A stretch of DNA of 55,769 nt from [Mycobacterium] manitobense (GTDB lineage Bacteria > Actinomycetota > Actinomycetes > Mycobacteriales > Mycobacteriaceae), in assembly GCF_025821665.1 (NCBI RefSeq), contig NZ_JACKSJ010000020.1, forward strand, positions 1-55,769, written 5' to 3'. The first letter of the stretch is position 1; each line of letters begins with the position of its first letter. Of the stretch, positions 1 through 9,452 are shown in pieces. A program made the translations under genes and the position numbers. The notes beneath the pieces are model-generated. The model was not told the DNA's origin and ran no database searches. It was given only the letters and a program-made list of their open reading frames with translations.

Positions 1-1337
1 AGCGGCCAGCGCCGCAGCCGCGGCCCTACCCGCAGCGGCCAGCGCCGCAGCCGCGGCCCTACCCGCAGCAGCCTGCGCCGGCCGACCCCACCACCGAACC
101 CGCGCCCGCCACCCCCCGCCAGGAGGCGCCGCCTGCGCAGAATCGGCCACCGGGGCAGACCCCGCCGCCAGGGCAGACCCCGCCCGGTCAGACCCCGCCC
201 GGTCAGAGCGACGAGCGCAAGGATCTGGCGCAGCGCATCTCCGACGAGAAGCAGCTCAGGCAGAGCGCCGACCCGTCCATTCAGCTGCTGGCCCTGCAGT
301 TCCAGGCCACCCGCTGCGGCGACGAGGACGTCCTCGCCGGCAACGACGATCCCAACCTGCCGTTGATCACGTGCTCCACCGACGGCCAGACGGTCTACCT
401 GCTCAACAAGTCGATCATGAGCGGCGAGCAGATCCAGGACGCCACGTCCGGCCTGGACCAGCAGCAGGGTCAGTACGTCGTCGACGTCCAGTTCAAGGAC
501 GAGGGCGCCAAGATCTGGGCCGACTTCACCGCGGCCAACGTCGGTACCCAGACCGCGTTCACCCTCGACTCACAGGTGGTCAGCGCTCCCGAGATCCGCG
601 AGGCGATCCCGGGCGGGCGCACCCAGATCACCGGGTCGTTCACCAACGACACGGCGCGCGAACTCGCGAACGTGCTCAAGTACGGGTCGCTGCCGCTGTC
701 GTTCGAGTCGTCGGAGGCCGAGACGGTCTCTGCCTCGCTGGGGCTGCAGTCACTGCGGGCCGGCCTGATCGCCGGCGCCGTCGGCCTGGCGGCCGTGCTG
801 CTCTACTCGCTGCTCTACTACCGCGTGCTCGGTCTGCTCATCGCCCTGTCGCTGGTGGCCGCGGGCGCGGTGGTCTTCGCGATCCTGGTGCTGCTGGGCA
901 GGTACATCAACTACACGCTCGACCTGGCGGGCATCGCCGGTCTGATCATCGGTATCGGCACCACGGCCGACTCGTTCGTGGTGTTCTTCGAACGCATCAA
1001 GGACGAGATCCGCGAGGGCAGGTCGTTCCGCTCGGCGGTGCCACGCGGCTGGGCGCGGGCGCGCAAGACGATCCTGTCGGGCAACGCGGTGAGCTTCCTG
1101 GCAGCCGCAGTGCTGTACTTCCTGGCCGTCGGGCAGGTGAAGGGCTTCGCGTTCACGCTCGGCCTGACCACCATCCTCGACGTCGTCGTGGTGTTCCTGG
1201 TGACGTGGCCGCTGGTGTATCTGGCCTCCAAGTCTCCGACACTGGCCAAGCCCAAGTACAACGGGCTCGGCGCGGTGCAGCAGATCGCCCGGGAACGACG
1301 CGCCGCGTCGCACGCGACCACCGGACGGGGACAGTAG
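1..1337 (+). CDS. secD: Protein translocase subunit SecD (5' truncated by window)
   Basis: SecD is the membrane partner of SecF in the Sec holotranslocon. It uses the proton gradient to pull preproteins out of SecYEG. The reading frame is open from the first base, so the N-terminus and first membrane segment lie outside the window. Visible in order: a Pro/Gln-rich linker (bases 3-206), the P1 domain head with its conserved TAANVGTQ and [16 protein letters not shown] stretches, then the channel part starting at about base 745 with helices 2-6 and the conserved [19 protein letters not shown] region. The C-terminus is short and basic. The stop codon abuts the secF ATG directly, so the two are co-translated. 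A truncated paralogue of this protein lies at 7228-8376 on the other strand. Confidence 0.97.
   Translation, partial: RPAPQPRPYPQRPAPQPRPYPQQPAPADPTTEPAPATPRQEAPPAQNRPPGQTPPPGQTPPGQTPPGQSDERKDLAQRISDEKQLRQSADPSIQLLALQFQATRCGDEDVLAGNDDPNLPLITCSTDGQTVYLLNKSIMSGEQIQDATSGLDQQQGQYVVDVQFKDEGAKIWADFTAANVGTQTAFTLDSQVVSAPEIREAIPGGRTQITGSFTNDTARELANVLKYGSLPLSFESSEAETVSASLGLQSLRAGLIAGAVGLAAVLLYSLLYYRVLGLLIALSLVAAGAVVFAILVLLGRYINYTLDLAGIAGLIIGIGTTADSFVVFFERIKDEIREGRSFRSAVPRGWARARKTILSGNAVSFLAAAVLYFLAVGQVKGFAFTLGLTTILDVVVVFLVTWPLVYLASKSPTLAKPKYNGLGAVQQIARERRAASHATTGRGQ
3..68 (+). repeat. 33-bp in-frame tandem repeat in secD linker (2 visible copies)
   Basis: Bases 3-35 and 36-68 are identical 33-mers. 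Each encodes eleven residues, [11 protein letters not shown]. The array touches the window start, so further copies may lie upstream. Perfect identity at the DNA level points to recent slippage or expansion. It lies in the low-complexity segment that interrupts the SecD P1 domain. Confidence 0.95.
153..206 (+). repeat. 15/18-bp in-frame GQTPP repeats in secD linker
   Basis: After a degenerate Pro/Ala stretch, the linker ends with four GQ motifs spaced by TPPP, TPP and TPP. Two 15-bp units (177-191 and 192-206) are identical. The repeats keep the frame and probably act as a flexible spacer before the conserved P1 head. Confidence 0.85.
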
Positions 1338-2642
1338 ATGGCGGCCATCAACCGGAACACCAAGAAGTCGTCGACCGCGGTCGAGGCGGCTCCCGTCGAA
1401 GCGGGTTCCGCCGCACCGAAACACGGCTTCTTCGTCCGGCTCTACACCGGCACCGGCGCCTTCGAGGTGATCGGGCGCCGCAAGTTGTGGTATCTGATCA
1501 GCGGCGCGATCGTGGCGGTCTGCATCCTCAGTTTCATCGTGCGGGGCTTCACCTTCGGCATCGACTTCGAGGGCGGCACCAAGGTGTCGATGCCGGTCAA
1601 CGGCGTCAACGGCACCGCGACCACCACCCAGGTCGAGACCGTGTTCACCGACTCTGTCGGCAGGCCGCCCGAAACGGTGGTCGTCGTGGGCAGCGGTGAC
1701 TCGGCGACGGTGCAGATCCGTTCCGAGACGCTGAGCAACGACGAGGCCGCCGACCTGCGCAGCGCGCTGTTCGAGGAGTTCCAGCCGAAGGGCGCCGACG
1801 GCCAGCCCAGCGAACAGGTGATCAGCGACTCCGCGGTGTCCGAGACGTGGGGCGGCCAGATCACCCAGAAGGCGCTGATCGCTCTCTTGGTGTTCCTGGT
1901 GCTGGCGGCCCTCTACATCGGGCTGCGCTACGAACTGTGGATGGCCGTCGCCGCCATCGTCACGCTGTTCTTCGACCTGATCGTCACGGCCGGCGTGTAC
2001 TCACTGGTCGGATTCGAGGTCACGCCCGCAACGGTGATCGGCCTGCTGACGATCCTCGGTTTCTCGCTCTACGACACGGTCATCGTGTTCGACAAGGTGG
2101 AGGAGAACACCGAGGGTTTCGAGCACACGACCCGGCGCACGTTCGCCGAGCACGCCAACCTGGCGATCAACCAGACCTTCATGCGGTCGATCAACACCAG
2201 CCTGATCTCCGTGCTGCCGATCCTCGCGCTGATGGTCATCGCGGTCTGGCTGCTCGGTGTGGGCACCCTGATGGATCTCGCGCTGGTCCAGCTGGTCGGC
2301 GTCATCGTCGGCACCTACTCGTCGATCTTCTTCGCCACCCCGCTGCTGGTGACGCTGCGGGAGCGCACCGACAAGGTCCGCACGCACAACCGCCGGGTGC
2401 TGCGGCGCCGGACGGGAGCCGCCGCCAAGAGCTCGGCGGCGGCCGCCGACGCGGGCGCAGCCGACGACGACATCGACCCCGAGGTCGACGACGCCACCGA
2501 GGCCCGCGACGCGAAAGAGGCCGACCAGACCGAGACGGTCACCGCCTCGGCCGGCACCAAACCCGCTGTGGGCGCGCGACCGGTGCGCCCGACCGCCAGC
2601 AAGACCGGGCGGCCCGCGGGCAAGCGGAGCCCCCGGCGGTAG
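1338..2642 (+). CDS. secF: Protein translocase subunit SecF
   Basis: SecF pairs with SecD in the inner membrane to power late steps of protein export. The 434-residue product has a cytoplasmic N-terminus of about 50 residues and a first membrane segment. The extracytoplasmic P4 domain follows, opening with FGIDFEGGTKV, then five further helices including the conserved ILGFSLYDTVIVFDKVEEN and the NQTFMRSINTS motif. The last 80 or so residues form a long charged, disordered tail rich in Ala, Asp and Glu, as in other mycobacterial SecF proteins. The ATG follows the secD stop without a gap. The next gene starts six bases after its stop. Confidence 0.98.
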   Translation: MAAINRNTKKSSTAVEAAPVEAGSAAPKHGFFVRLYTGTGAFEVIGRRKLWYLISGAIVAVCILSFIVRGFTFGIDFEGGTKVSMPVNGVNGTATTTQVETVFTDSVGRPPETVVVVGSGDSATVQIRSETLSNDEAADLRSALFEEFQPKGADGQPSEQVISDSAVSETWGGQITQKALIALLVFLVLAALYIGLRYELWMAVAAIVTLFFDLIVTAGVYSLVGFEVTPATVIGLLTILGFSLYDTVIVFDKVEENTEGFEHTTRRTFAEHANLAINQTFMRSINTSLISVLPILALMVIAVWLLGVGTLMDLALVQLVGVIVGTYSSIFFATPLLVTLRERTDKVRTHNRRVLRRRTGAAAKSSAAAADAGAADDDIDPEVDDATEARDAKEADQTETVTASAGTKPAVGARPVRPTASKTGRPAGKRSPRR

Positions 2643-2648
2643 ACGCCG

Positions 2649-4292
2649 ATGGCAGCCCTCAAGCGGCGCGCCGTCGCGCTGGCGGCGGCGCTGTCGATCA
2701 CCGCACTGCTGGCGCCCGCGTGTTCGGGCAGCTCGGCCGACGCCATCGACTACGCCGTCGACGGGTCGCTGAGCACGTACAACACCAACACGGTGACCGG
2801 CGCCGCGTCGGGCGGACCGCAGGCGTTCGCCCGGGTCCTCACCGGGTTCAACTACCACGGGCCCGACGGCCAGATCGTCGGCGACCACGACTTCGGCACC
2901 ATCTCGGTGTTCGGCCGCACGCCGCTGGTGCTCGACTATCAGATCAGCGACAAGGCGGTCTATTCCGACGGTAAGCCGATCACCTGTGACGACCTGGTGC
3001 TGGCGTGGATCGCCCAGTCCGGCCGGTTCCCGGGCTTCGACGCCGCCAACCGGTCGGGCTACAGCGACATCGCCTCGATCGACTGCGCACCCGGCCAGAA
3101 GCGGGCCCGGGTGTCCTTCGCGCCCGACCGGGGATTCGTCGACTTCGGCCAGTTGTTCGCCGCCACCGCGCTGATGCCCTCGCACGTCCTCGCCGACGAA
3201 CTCGGCGTCGACGTCACCACCGCGCTGCAGTCCGGCAACCTGCCCACCATCGACCGCATCGCGCAGGCGTGGAACACCACCTGGGACCTCCGCCCGGACG
3301 TGGACCTGAAGAAGTTCCCCTCGTCGGGTCCCTACAAGCTGGAGTCGGTGACCGGCGATGGCGCGGTGGTGCTGGTGGCCAACGACAAGTGGTGGGGCGC
3401 CAAAGCGGTTACCGGCCGGATCACGGTGTGGCCGCGCGGCGCCGACATCCAGGACCGGGTGAACGAGGGCGCTTTCGACGTGGTCGACATCGCGGCCGGG
3501 TCGTCGGGCACGCTCAATCTGCCCGAGGACTACGTCCGCAGCGACAGCCCGTCGGCGGGCATCGAGCAGCTCATCTTCGCGCCCGTGGGGCCGCTGGCCG
3601 CGCCGCCGGCACGCCGTGCGGTCGCGCTGTGCACACCCCGCGACATCATCGCCCGCAACGCCCAGCTCCCGATCGCCAATTCGCGGCTCAACCCGGCCAA
3701 CGAGGACGCATTCGGCGCGACCGAGAACGTTCCGGAGGCGGCGCAGTTCACGGCGGCCAATCCGGTCGCCGCGCGGGCCGCGCTGAACAACCGGCCGCTC
3801 ACGGTGCGTGTCGGCTATCAGACACCCAACGCGCGGCTGGCGGCGACCGTCGGCGCGATCGCCAAGGCGTGCGCACCGGCGGGCATCACCGTGCAGGATG
3901 CCGCCGGCGCCGCGGTAGGCCCGCTGTCCCTGCGCAACAACGACATCGACGTCCTGCTGGCGAGCACCGGCGGCGCGGCGGGCAGCGGATCGACGGGCTC
4001 GTCGGCGATGGACGCCTACGCGCTGCACACCGGCAACGGCAACAACCTGCCGCGCTACTCCAATCCGCGCATCGACGGGGTGACCGGCGCGCTGGCGGTG
4101 ACGTCCGATCCCAAGGAGCTCGCCCGGCTGATCGGCGAGGGCGCACCGGTGCTGTGGGCCGACGTGCCGACGCTGCCGCTCTACCGCCAGCAGCGCACGC
4201 TGCTGACATCGGACAAGATGTATGCGGTGAGCAGTAATCCGACGCGCTGGGGCGCGGGCTGGAACATGGACCGCTGGCGGCTGTCGCAGTGA
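2649..4292 (+). CDS. ABC transporter substrate-binding lipoprotein (SBP family 5, dipeptide/oligopeptide type)
   Basis: This is a 547-residue exported solute-binding protein. The N-terminus is a lipoprotein signal: a basic start, a hydrophobic run, and a lipobox LAPAC with the modified cysteine at residue 25. The mature part has the family-5 fold, with [29 protein letters not shown] and NDKWWG segments typical of peptide-binding lipoproteins. No permease or ATPase gene is adjacent. It sits between secF and apt, exactly where mycobacteria carry a conserved lipoprotein (Rv2585c type). Its ligand is therefore unknown, and it may not serve classical import. Its stop overlaps the apt GTG by four bases, so it belongs to the secDF-apt transcription unit. 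Confidence 0.9.
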   Translation: MAALKRRAVALAAALSITALLAPACSGSSADAIDYAVDGSLSTYNTNTVTGAASGGPQAFARVLTGFNYHGPDGQIVGDHDFGTISVFGRTPLVLDYQISDKAVYSDGKPITCDDLVLAWIAQSGRFPGFDAANRSGYSDIASIDCAPGQKRARVSFAPDRGFVDFGQLFAATALMPSHVLADELGVDVTTALQSGNLPTIDRIAQAWNTTWDLRPDVDLKKFPSSGPYKLESVTGDGAVVLVANDKWWGAKAVTGRITVWPRGADIQDRVNEGAFDVVDIAAGSSGTLNLPEDYVRSDSPSAGIEQLIFAPVGPLAAPPARRAVALCTPRDIIARNAQLPIANSRLNPANEDAFGATENVPEAAQFTAANPVAARAALNNRPLTVRVGYQTPNARLAATVGAIAKACAPAGITVQDAAGAAVGPLSLRNNDIDVLLASTGGAAGSGSTGSSAMDAYALHTGNGNNLPRYSNPRIDGVTGALAVTSDPKELARLIGEGAPVLWADVPTLPLYRQQRTLLTSDKMYAVSSNPTRWGAGWNMDRWRLSQ

Positions 4293-4861
4293 CCGGCGGG
4301 CAGGAGCGACGGGGGCACCTCCCGCCCGAAGGGCAGGGGGCCGAGATCTCGCGGCTCGTCGCGACGATGATGCGCGAGGTGCCCGACTTCCCCGAGCCCG
4401 GCATCCAGTTCAAGGACCTCACGCCGCTGCTCGCCGACGCCGGCGGGCTGTCCGCGGTCGCCGACGCGCTGGCCGCCACCGCCGACGGCGCCGACCTGAT
4501 CGCGGGCATCGACGCCCGCGGATTCCTGCTCGGCGCCGCGGTCGCCATCAGGCTGGGCACCGGCGTGCTGGCGGTCCGCAAGGGCGGCAAGCTGCCGCCG
4601 CCGGTGCACACCGAGACCTACCAGCTCGAATACGGCACCGCCACGCTGGAGATCCCGGCCGACGGCCTCGATCTGACCGGGCGCACCATCTGGATTATCG
4701 ACGACGTGCTGGCCACCGGAGGCACCGTCGCGGCCGCGAACAAGCTGCTGATCAGCGGCGGTGCGACCGTGCTCGGCGCCGCGGTGGTGCTCGAGCTGAC
4801 CGCGCTCGGTGGTCGCGAGGTGGTGGCGCCGCTCCCGGTCACCAGCTTGCACACGGTGTGA
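4289..4861 (+). CDS. apt: Adenine phosphoribosyltransferase
   Basis: The enzyme salvages adenine by coupling it to PRPP, giving AMP and pyrophosphate. The 190-residue protein has the type I phosphoribosyltransferase core. The adenine-binding [18 protein letters not shown] lies near residue 35, the [10 protein letters not shown] segment follows, and the PRPP loop [11 protein letters not shown] is near residue 130. The N-terminal 20 residues are a variable extension. The GTG start overlaps the preceding stop (GTGA), implying translational coupling. Linkage to rel is conserved in actinobacteria and places purine salvage next to (p)ppGpp metabolism. Confidence 0.96.
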   Translation: MTGGQERRGHLPPEGQGAEISRLVATMMREVPDFPEPGIQFKDLTPLLADAGGLSAVADALAATADGADLIAGIDARGFLLGAAVAIRLGTGVLAVRKGGKLPPPVHTETYQLEYGTATLEIPADGLDLTGRTIWIIDDVLATGGTVAAANKLLISGGATVLGAAVVLELTALGGREVVAPLPVTSLHTV

Positions 4862-4906
4862 GGGATATCCTCGACACGGACGGCGACGTGGGCAGGAGGT
4901 GTGACA

Positions 4907-7261
4907 GTGGCTGATGACGGGTCCCTGACGCAGACCCAGCCGATGCCCGTGGTGTCACCGGAGGCCGAGCAGGCCGCGCCGCCGGAGGCCCCCAAGACGA
5001 CATCGAGCGCCTCGCGGCGGGTGCGCGCCCGGCTGGCGCGCCGGATGACCGCCCAGCGCGGCACGCTCAACCCGGTGCTCGAGCCGCTCGTCGCGGTGCA
5101 CCGCGAGATCCACCCGAAGGCGAACCTGCAGCTGCTGCAGCGGGCCTACGAGGTGGCCGAGGAGCGGCACGCCACCCAGTTGCGGCGCTCGGGCGACCCC
5201 TACATCACCCACCCGCTGGCGGTGGCCAACATCCTGGCCGAGCTGGGCATGGACACCACCACGCTGGTGGCCGCACTGCTGCACGACACCGTCGAGGACA
5301 CCGGTTACACGCTGGACGCGCTGACCGCCGAATTCGGCAGCGAGGTCGGCCATCTCGTCGACGGGGTGACCAAGCTGGACAAGGTGGCGCTCGGCACGGC
5401 CGCCGAGGGCGAGACCATCCGCAAGATGATCATCGCGATGGCGCGCGACCCTCGGGTGCTGGTGATCAAGGTCGCCGACCGGCTGCACAACATGCGCACC
5501 ATGCGGTTCCTGCCGCCCGAGAAGCAGGCGCGCAAGGCCCGCGAGACGCTCGAGGTCATCGCGCCGCTGGCGCACCGCCTCGGCATGGCGACGGTCAAGT
5601 GGGAGCTCGAGGACCTGTCGTTCGCGATCCTGCACCCGAAGAAGTACGAGGAGATCGTGCGCCTGGTCGCCGACCGGGCGCCGTCGCGCGACACCTACCT
5701 GGCGAAGGTCCGCGCCGAGATCAACGCGACACTGAGCAAGTCGAAGATCAACGCCGTGGTCGAGGGCAGGCCCAAGCACTACTGGTCGATCTACCAGAAG
5801 ATGATCGTCAAGGGCCGCGACTTCGACGACATCCACGACCTGGTCGCCGTGCGGATCCTGTGCGACGAGATCCGGGACTGCTACGCCGCGGTCGGCGTGG
5901 TGCACTCGCTGTGGCAGCCGATGGCCGGCCGGTTCAAGGACTACATCGCCCAGCCCCGCTACGGCGTGTACCAGTCGCTGCACACCACCGTGGTCGGCCC
6001 CGAGGGCAAGCCGCTCGAGGTGCAGATCCGCACCCGCGACATGCACCACACCGCCGAGTACGGCATCGCCGCGCACTGGCGGTACAAGGAGTCCAAGGGC
6101 CGCAACGCGGTACCCGCCGGGCACGCCGCCGCCGAGATCGACGACATGGCCTGGATGCGCCAGCTCCTCGACTGGCAGCGGGAGGCCGCTGACCCCGGTG
6201 AGTTCCTGGAGTCGCTGCGCTACGACCTCGCGGTGCAGGAGATCTTCGTGTTCACCCCCAAGGGTGACGTGGTCACACTGCCCACCGGGTCGACGCCGGT
6301 GGACTTCGCCTACGCGGTGCACACCGAGGTCGGCCACCGGTGTATCGGTGCGCGCGTCAACGGCCGGCTGGTGGCGTTGGAGCGCACGCTCGAGAACGGC
6401 GAAGTGGTCGAGATCTTCACGTCCAAGGCGCCCAACGCCGGACCGTCCCGCGACTGGCAGAGCTTCGTGGTGTCACCACGGGCGAAGGCCAAGATCCGGC
6501 AGTGGTTCGCCAAGGAGCGCCGGGAGGAGGCGCTGGAGGCGGGCAAGGACGCCATCGCCCGCGAGGTGCGCCGCGGCGGACTTCCGTTGCAGCGCTTGAT
6601 GAATGCGGAGTCGACGGCGGCGCTGGCCCGCGAGTTGCGCTATGTCGACGTCTCGGCGCTCTACACCGCGGTGGGGGAGGGCCACGTCTCGGCCCGCCAC
6701 GTGGTGCAGCGCCTGCTCGCCCAGTTCGGCGGCGACGAGGCGGCCGAGGACGAACTCGCCGAGCGGTCCACACCGGCCACCATGCCGATGCGGCAGCGCA
6801 GCACCGACGACACCGGCGTCGCGGTGCCCGGCGCGCCCGGGGTGCTGACGAAGCTGGCCAAGTGCTGCACCCCGGTGCCCGGCGACAAGATCATGGGCTT
6901 CGTCACCCGCGGCGGCGGGGTGAGCGTGCACCGCACCGACTGCACCAACGCCGATTCCCTTCGGCTGCAAGCAGAACGACTCATCGACGTCGAGTGGGCG
7001 CCCTCGCCGTCATCGGTGTTCCTGGTCGCGATCCAGGTGGAGGCGCTCGATCGGCACCGGTTGCTGTCCGACGTCACCCGGGTGCTGGCCGACGAGAAGG
7101 TCAACATCCTGTCGGCGTCGGTGACCACGTCCAACGACCGGGTGGCGATCAGCCGGTTCACCTTCGAGATGGGCGACCCGAAACACCTGGGTCACCTGCT
7201 CAGTGTGGTGCGCAACGTGGAGGGCGTCTACGACGTGTACCGCGTCACGTCGGCGGCGTAG
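4907..7261 (+). CDS. rel: Bifunctional (p)ppGpp synthetase/hydrolase Rel
   Basis: Rel makes and degrades the stringent-response alarmone (p)ppGpp in the cytoplasm and senses amino-acid starvation on the ribosome. Domains in order: hydrolase HD domain with LLHDTVEDT and [11 protein letters not shown], synthetase domain with [17 protein letters not shown] and [15 protein letters not shown] domain, a zinc-finger-like region with [16 protein letters not shown], and a C-terminal ACT domain. Length is about 784 residues, normal for mycobacterial Rel. Two in-frame GTG codons occur, at 4901 and 4907. An AGGAGG at 4894-4899 leaves only one base before the first but seven before the second, so I place the start at 4907. 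The 3' end overlaps the convergent SecD paralogue by 34 bases. Confidence 0.96.
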   Translation: MADDGSLTQTQPMPVVSPEAEQAAPPEAPKTTSSASRRVRARLARRMTAQRGTLNPVLEPLVAVHREIHPKANLQLLQRAYEVAEERHATQLRRSGDPYITHPLAVANILAELGMDTTTLVAALLHDTVEDTGYTLDALTAEFGSEVGHLVDGVTKLDKVALGTAAEGETIRKMIIAMARDPRVLVIKVADRLHNMRTMRFLPPEKQARKARETLEVIAPLAHRLGMATVKWELEDLSFAILHPKKYEEIVRLVADRAPSRDTYLAKVRAEINATLSKSKINAVVEGRPKHYWSIYQKMIVKGRDFDDIHDLVAVRILCDEIRDCYAAVGVVHSLWQPMAGRFKDYIAQPRYGVYQSLHTTVVGPEGKPLEVQIRTRDMHHTAEYGIAAHWRYKESKGRNAVPAGHAAAEIDDMAWMRQLLDWQREAADPGEFLESLRYDLAVQEIFVFTPKGDVVTLPTGSTPVDFAYAVHTEVGHRCIGARVNGRLVALERTLENGEVVEIFTSKAPNAGPSRDWQSFVVSPRAKAKIRQWFAKERREEALEAGKDAIAREVRRGGLPLQRLMNAESTAALARELRYVDVSALYTAVGEGHVSARHVVQRLLAQFGGDEAAEDELAERSTPATMPMRQRSTDDTGVAVPGAPGVLTKLAKCCTPVPGDKIMGFVTRGGGVSVHRTDCTNADSLRLQAERLIDVEWAPSPSSVFLVAIQVEALDRHRLLSDVTRVLADEKVNILSASVTTSNDRVAISRFTFEMGDPKHLGHLLSVVRNVEGVYDVYRVTSAA

Positions 7262-8376
7262 CCGGGCGGTGCGCCCCGGCTGCGGCCGGCATTGACCAGC
7301 AGCAGCACGCCGCCGATCACCAGCGCCACGACGACCACCCCTGCGGCGAGCAGACCGATCCGCCACACGATCGGACTCCCTTGCAGCGGCACGGTTTCGG
7401 TGGTCGACGACTCGAGGATCAGCGGAAAGGGCAACGCCCCGCCCTGCAGCGCCGCGGCGAGGTCGCGGGCGTCGTCCTCGGTGAAACCCCCGGTGATCTG
7501 CGTGCGTCCGCCGGGCATGGCCTCCCTGATCTCGGGTGCGCTGAGGACGGCGGTGTCGAGTGCGAAGGCGACCTGCGTGCCGATGTTGGCGGCGGTGAAG
7601 TCCGCCCAGCGCGACGTGCCGTCACCGTCGAATTCGAGGTCCACCACCCATTGGCCGCTTCCTTCGTCGAACTCGTGGCCGGCGCTCTCGATCCTCTCGC
7701 CGTCGATGATCGTCTCGTCGAGCAGGTAGACCGTCTCGCCATCGTCTGAGCAGGTGACCAGCGGCTGGTTCGGGTCGTCACGGCCCGCCAGTGCGTCGTT
7801 GTCGCCGCAGCGGGTGGCCTGGAACTGCAGCGCTAGCAGCTGGATCGACGGGTCGGCGCTCTGCCGGAGCTCTTTCTCGTCGGCCACCGCCTGCGGGCTC
7901 GGCGTCTTCGGTCTGTCGGTCGGTGCGCCCGCCGGCTGCGCTTCGATCGCGTGGATGACCGGGCGCAGATCGAGTCGGCCGGCTGCACCGATGTCGCTCC
8001 ACGATTCGTCGTCGGCGCCGGGTACCGACAGGATGATCGCGTCGTCGTCAACGGTCGCCGCCGCGTCGGTGCCACCCCGGGCGGCGGCGCGGGCCTCGAC
8101 GACGCCGCGGGCGCGTTCGAGCGAGTCCCCGGACGCCGACGATCCCGGGGCGGGCCGCAGCGTCAGCTCGGTGCGCTCCCCGGAGGCGGCGCCCGGCGCC
8201 CACCTGTCCCGGGTCAGCACCAGCGCGATCGCGTACCCGCAGACGACGACGGCGAGCACGGCGATCACGAGCCAACGCAATCCACGGTTCGGGGCGGCCG
8301 GCGACATCGGCTGCCACGGACCGTGACCGGCGCCGGGCGGCGGCCACGGGCTGCCCGGTGGTGGCGCCATGCTCAT
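7228..8376 (-). CDS. Stand-alone SecD P1-domain paralogue, membrane anchored, lacking the SecD channel
   Basis: This 382-residue protein is a clear paralogue of the SecD at the start of the window. After a Pro-rich cytoplasmic tail comes one membrane helix (about 33-55), then an extracytoplasmic P1 domain. Shared stretches include [20 protein letters not shown] (171-190), [13 protein letters not shown] and [18 protein letters not shown] second hydrophobic helix (about 336-361) lines up with SecD helix 2, and the protein ends 20 residues later. SecD helices 3-6, including the segment matching [19 protein letters not shown], are absent. The ATG at 8376 is chosen over upstream in-frame codons because GAGGGGGA precedes it. 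It lies downstream of, and in the same direction as, two membrane-anchored cyclophilins. I infer a role in handling exported proteins. Confidence 0.88.
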   Translation of the reverse strand: MSMAPPPGSPWPPPGAGHGPWQPMSPAAPNRGLRWLVIAVLAVVVCGYAIALVLTRDRWAPGAASGERTELTLRPAPGSSASGDSLERARGVVEARAAARGGTDAAATVDDDAIILSVPGADDESWSDIGAAGRLDLRPVIHAIEAQPAGAPTDRPKTPSPQAVADEKELRQSADPSIQLLALQFQATRCGDNDALAGRDDPNQPLVTCSDDGETVYLLDETIIDGERIESAGHEFDEGSGQWVVDLEFDGDGTSRWADFTAANIGTQVAFALDTAVLSAPEIREAMPGGRTQITGGFTEDDARDLAAALQGGALPFPLILESSTTETVPLQGSPIVWRIGLLAAGVVVVALVIGGVLLLVNAGRSRGAPPGYAADVTRYTS

Positions 8377-8470
8377 CGGATCGTCCCCCTCATCGCCCGC
8401 GAACCGGGTCACACCATTACACCCCGGCCGGCGGGGGTTGGGCGGCGCTGATCCGGCCACCCGGCGGGTG

Positions 8471-9436
8471 TCAGTCCAGTCGCGCCTGAGTGATCGTGAC
8501 GTCCTGTGCCGGTGGGCCGTCGTCGGCGCCGTCGGCCACACCGTCGGCCGCGATCTCGTCGAGCGTCGCCAGACCGGTCGCGTCGACGGTGCCGAACACC
8601 GTGTAGGTCGGCGGCAGCCGGGAGTCGTCGTAGATCAGGAAGAACTGGCTGCCGTTGGTGCCGACACCGGAGTTCGCCATCGCCACCGTCCCGCGCGGAT
8701 AGACCACCGCCTGCTTCAGCGCCGGATCGGACAGCCGGTACTGGTTGGTGGGGTACTCGTTCGGGAAGCGGTAGCCCGGCCCGCCCTCGCCGGTGCCCGA
8801 CGGGTCGCCGCACTGCAGGATCTTCAGCACCGGCGAGTTCGTCAGCCGGTGACACGTGGTGCCGTCGAAGAAGCCCTGCTGGGCCAGGCTGGAGAAGTTG
8901 TTCACGGTGCACGGCGCCTCGGCGTTGTGCAGCGTCAGACCGATGTTGCCGCGGCTGGTCTCGATGCCTGCGCCCACCGTCGCCGGGTCGGTGGGCACCC
9001 GGCCGCTCCGCGGCGCGGCGGCCTTCTTGCTCGCCGGAGCCGGCGTCGCGGGGTACTGGCAGTTGGTGCCCAGCGGCTGTGGCGGGTCGAACGCAGGCAG
9101 TTCCTGCGCGGGTGGCGGCGGAGCGGCGGTGTAGACCGGGCCGCTCGGCCGGTTATCGATCCCCTGGGACAGCGCGACGAGGAACAGCACCATGAGCACG
9201 AGGAAGACGATGCTGAGTGCGGTCGCGACGTAGCCGACGATCAGGCCGGTGAGTGCCAGGCCGCGGCCGTCCTCCCCGGTGCGCTTGATCTGCGCCAGCG
9301 ATATGTGGCCGAAGATGATGCCGAGCGGCGCGAACAGGAACGCACACACCAGCGCGGCGATCGCCATCCCGTTGGTGGAGCGGGGCGGCGGTGCGGGGTA
9401 GGGCGGATACCCGCCGTAGGGCGGCGGCGCGGTCAC
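8471..9436 (-). CDS. Membrane-anchored cyclophilin-type peptidyl-prolyl isomerase with N-terminal DUF4190-like segment
   Basis: The 321-residue protein has a Pro/Tyr-rich N-terminus. Two close hydrophobic helices (about 24-45 and 60-90) follow, resembling the DUF4190 hairpin found on many actinobacterial membrane proteins, then a Pro-rich linker and an extracytoplasmic cyclophilin domain (about 150-321). The domain shows TCHRLT, LQCGDPSGTGEGGPGYRFPNEYP, MANSGVGTNGSQFFLIY and YTVFGTV, so the catalytic Arg and the QFF segment are present. It should speed proline isomerisation of exported proteins at the outer face of the membrane. The GTG start has only a weak ribosome site and lies 16 bases after the upstream ppiB stop. 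Confidence 0.92.
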   Translation of the reverse strand: MTAPPPYGGYPPYPAPPPRSTNGMAIAALVCAFLFAPLGIIFGHISLAQIKRTGEDGRGLALTGLIVGYVATALSIVFLVLMVLFLVALSQGIDNRPSGPVYTAAPPPPAQELPAFDPPQPLGTNCQYPATPAPASKKAAAPRSGRVPTDPATVGAGIETSRGNIGLTLHNAEAPCTVNNFSSLAQQGFFDGTTCHRLTNSPVLKILQCGDPSGTGEGGPGYRFPNEYPTNQYRLSDPALKQAVVYPRGTVAMANSGVGTNGSQFFLIYDDSRLPPTYTVFGTVDATGLATLDEIAADGVADGADDGPPAQDVTITQARLD

Positions 9437-9452
9437 GTGGTGTGTGCCGGAC

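Noticed and set aside
2001..4028. 675-codon open frame on the minus strand opposite secF and the lipoprotein gene
   Set aside because: Arg/Gly/Ala-rich translation with no domain, opposite two recognised genes. High GC makes long antisense frames common here; many others (such as 4955-6337, 24036-25379, 47078-48664) were dropped for the same reason.
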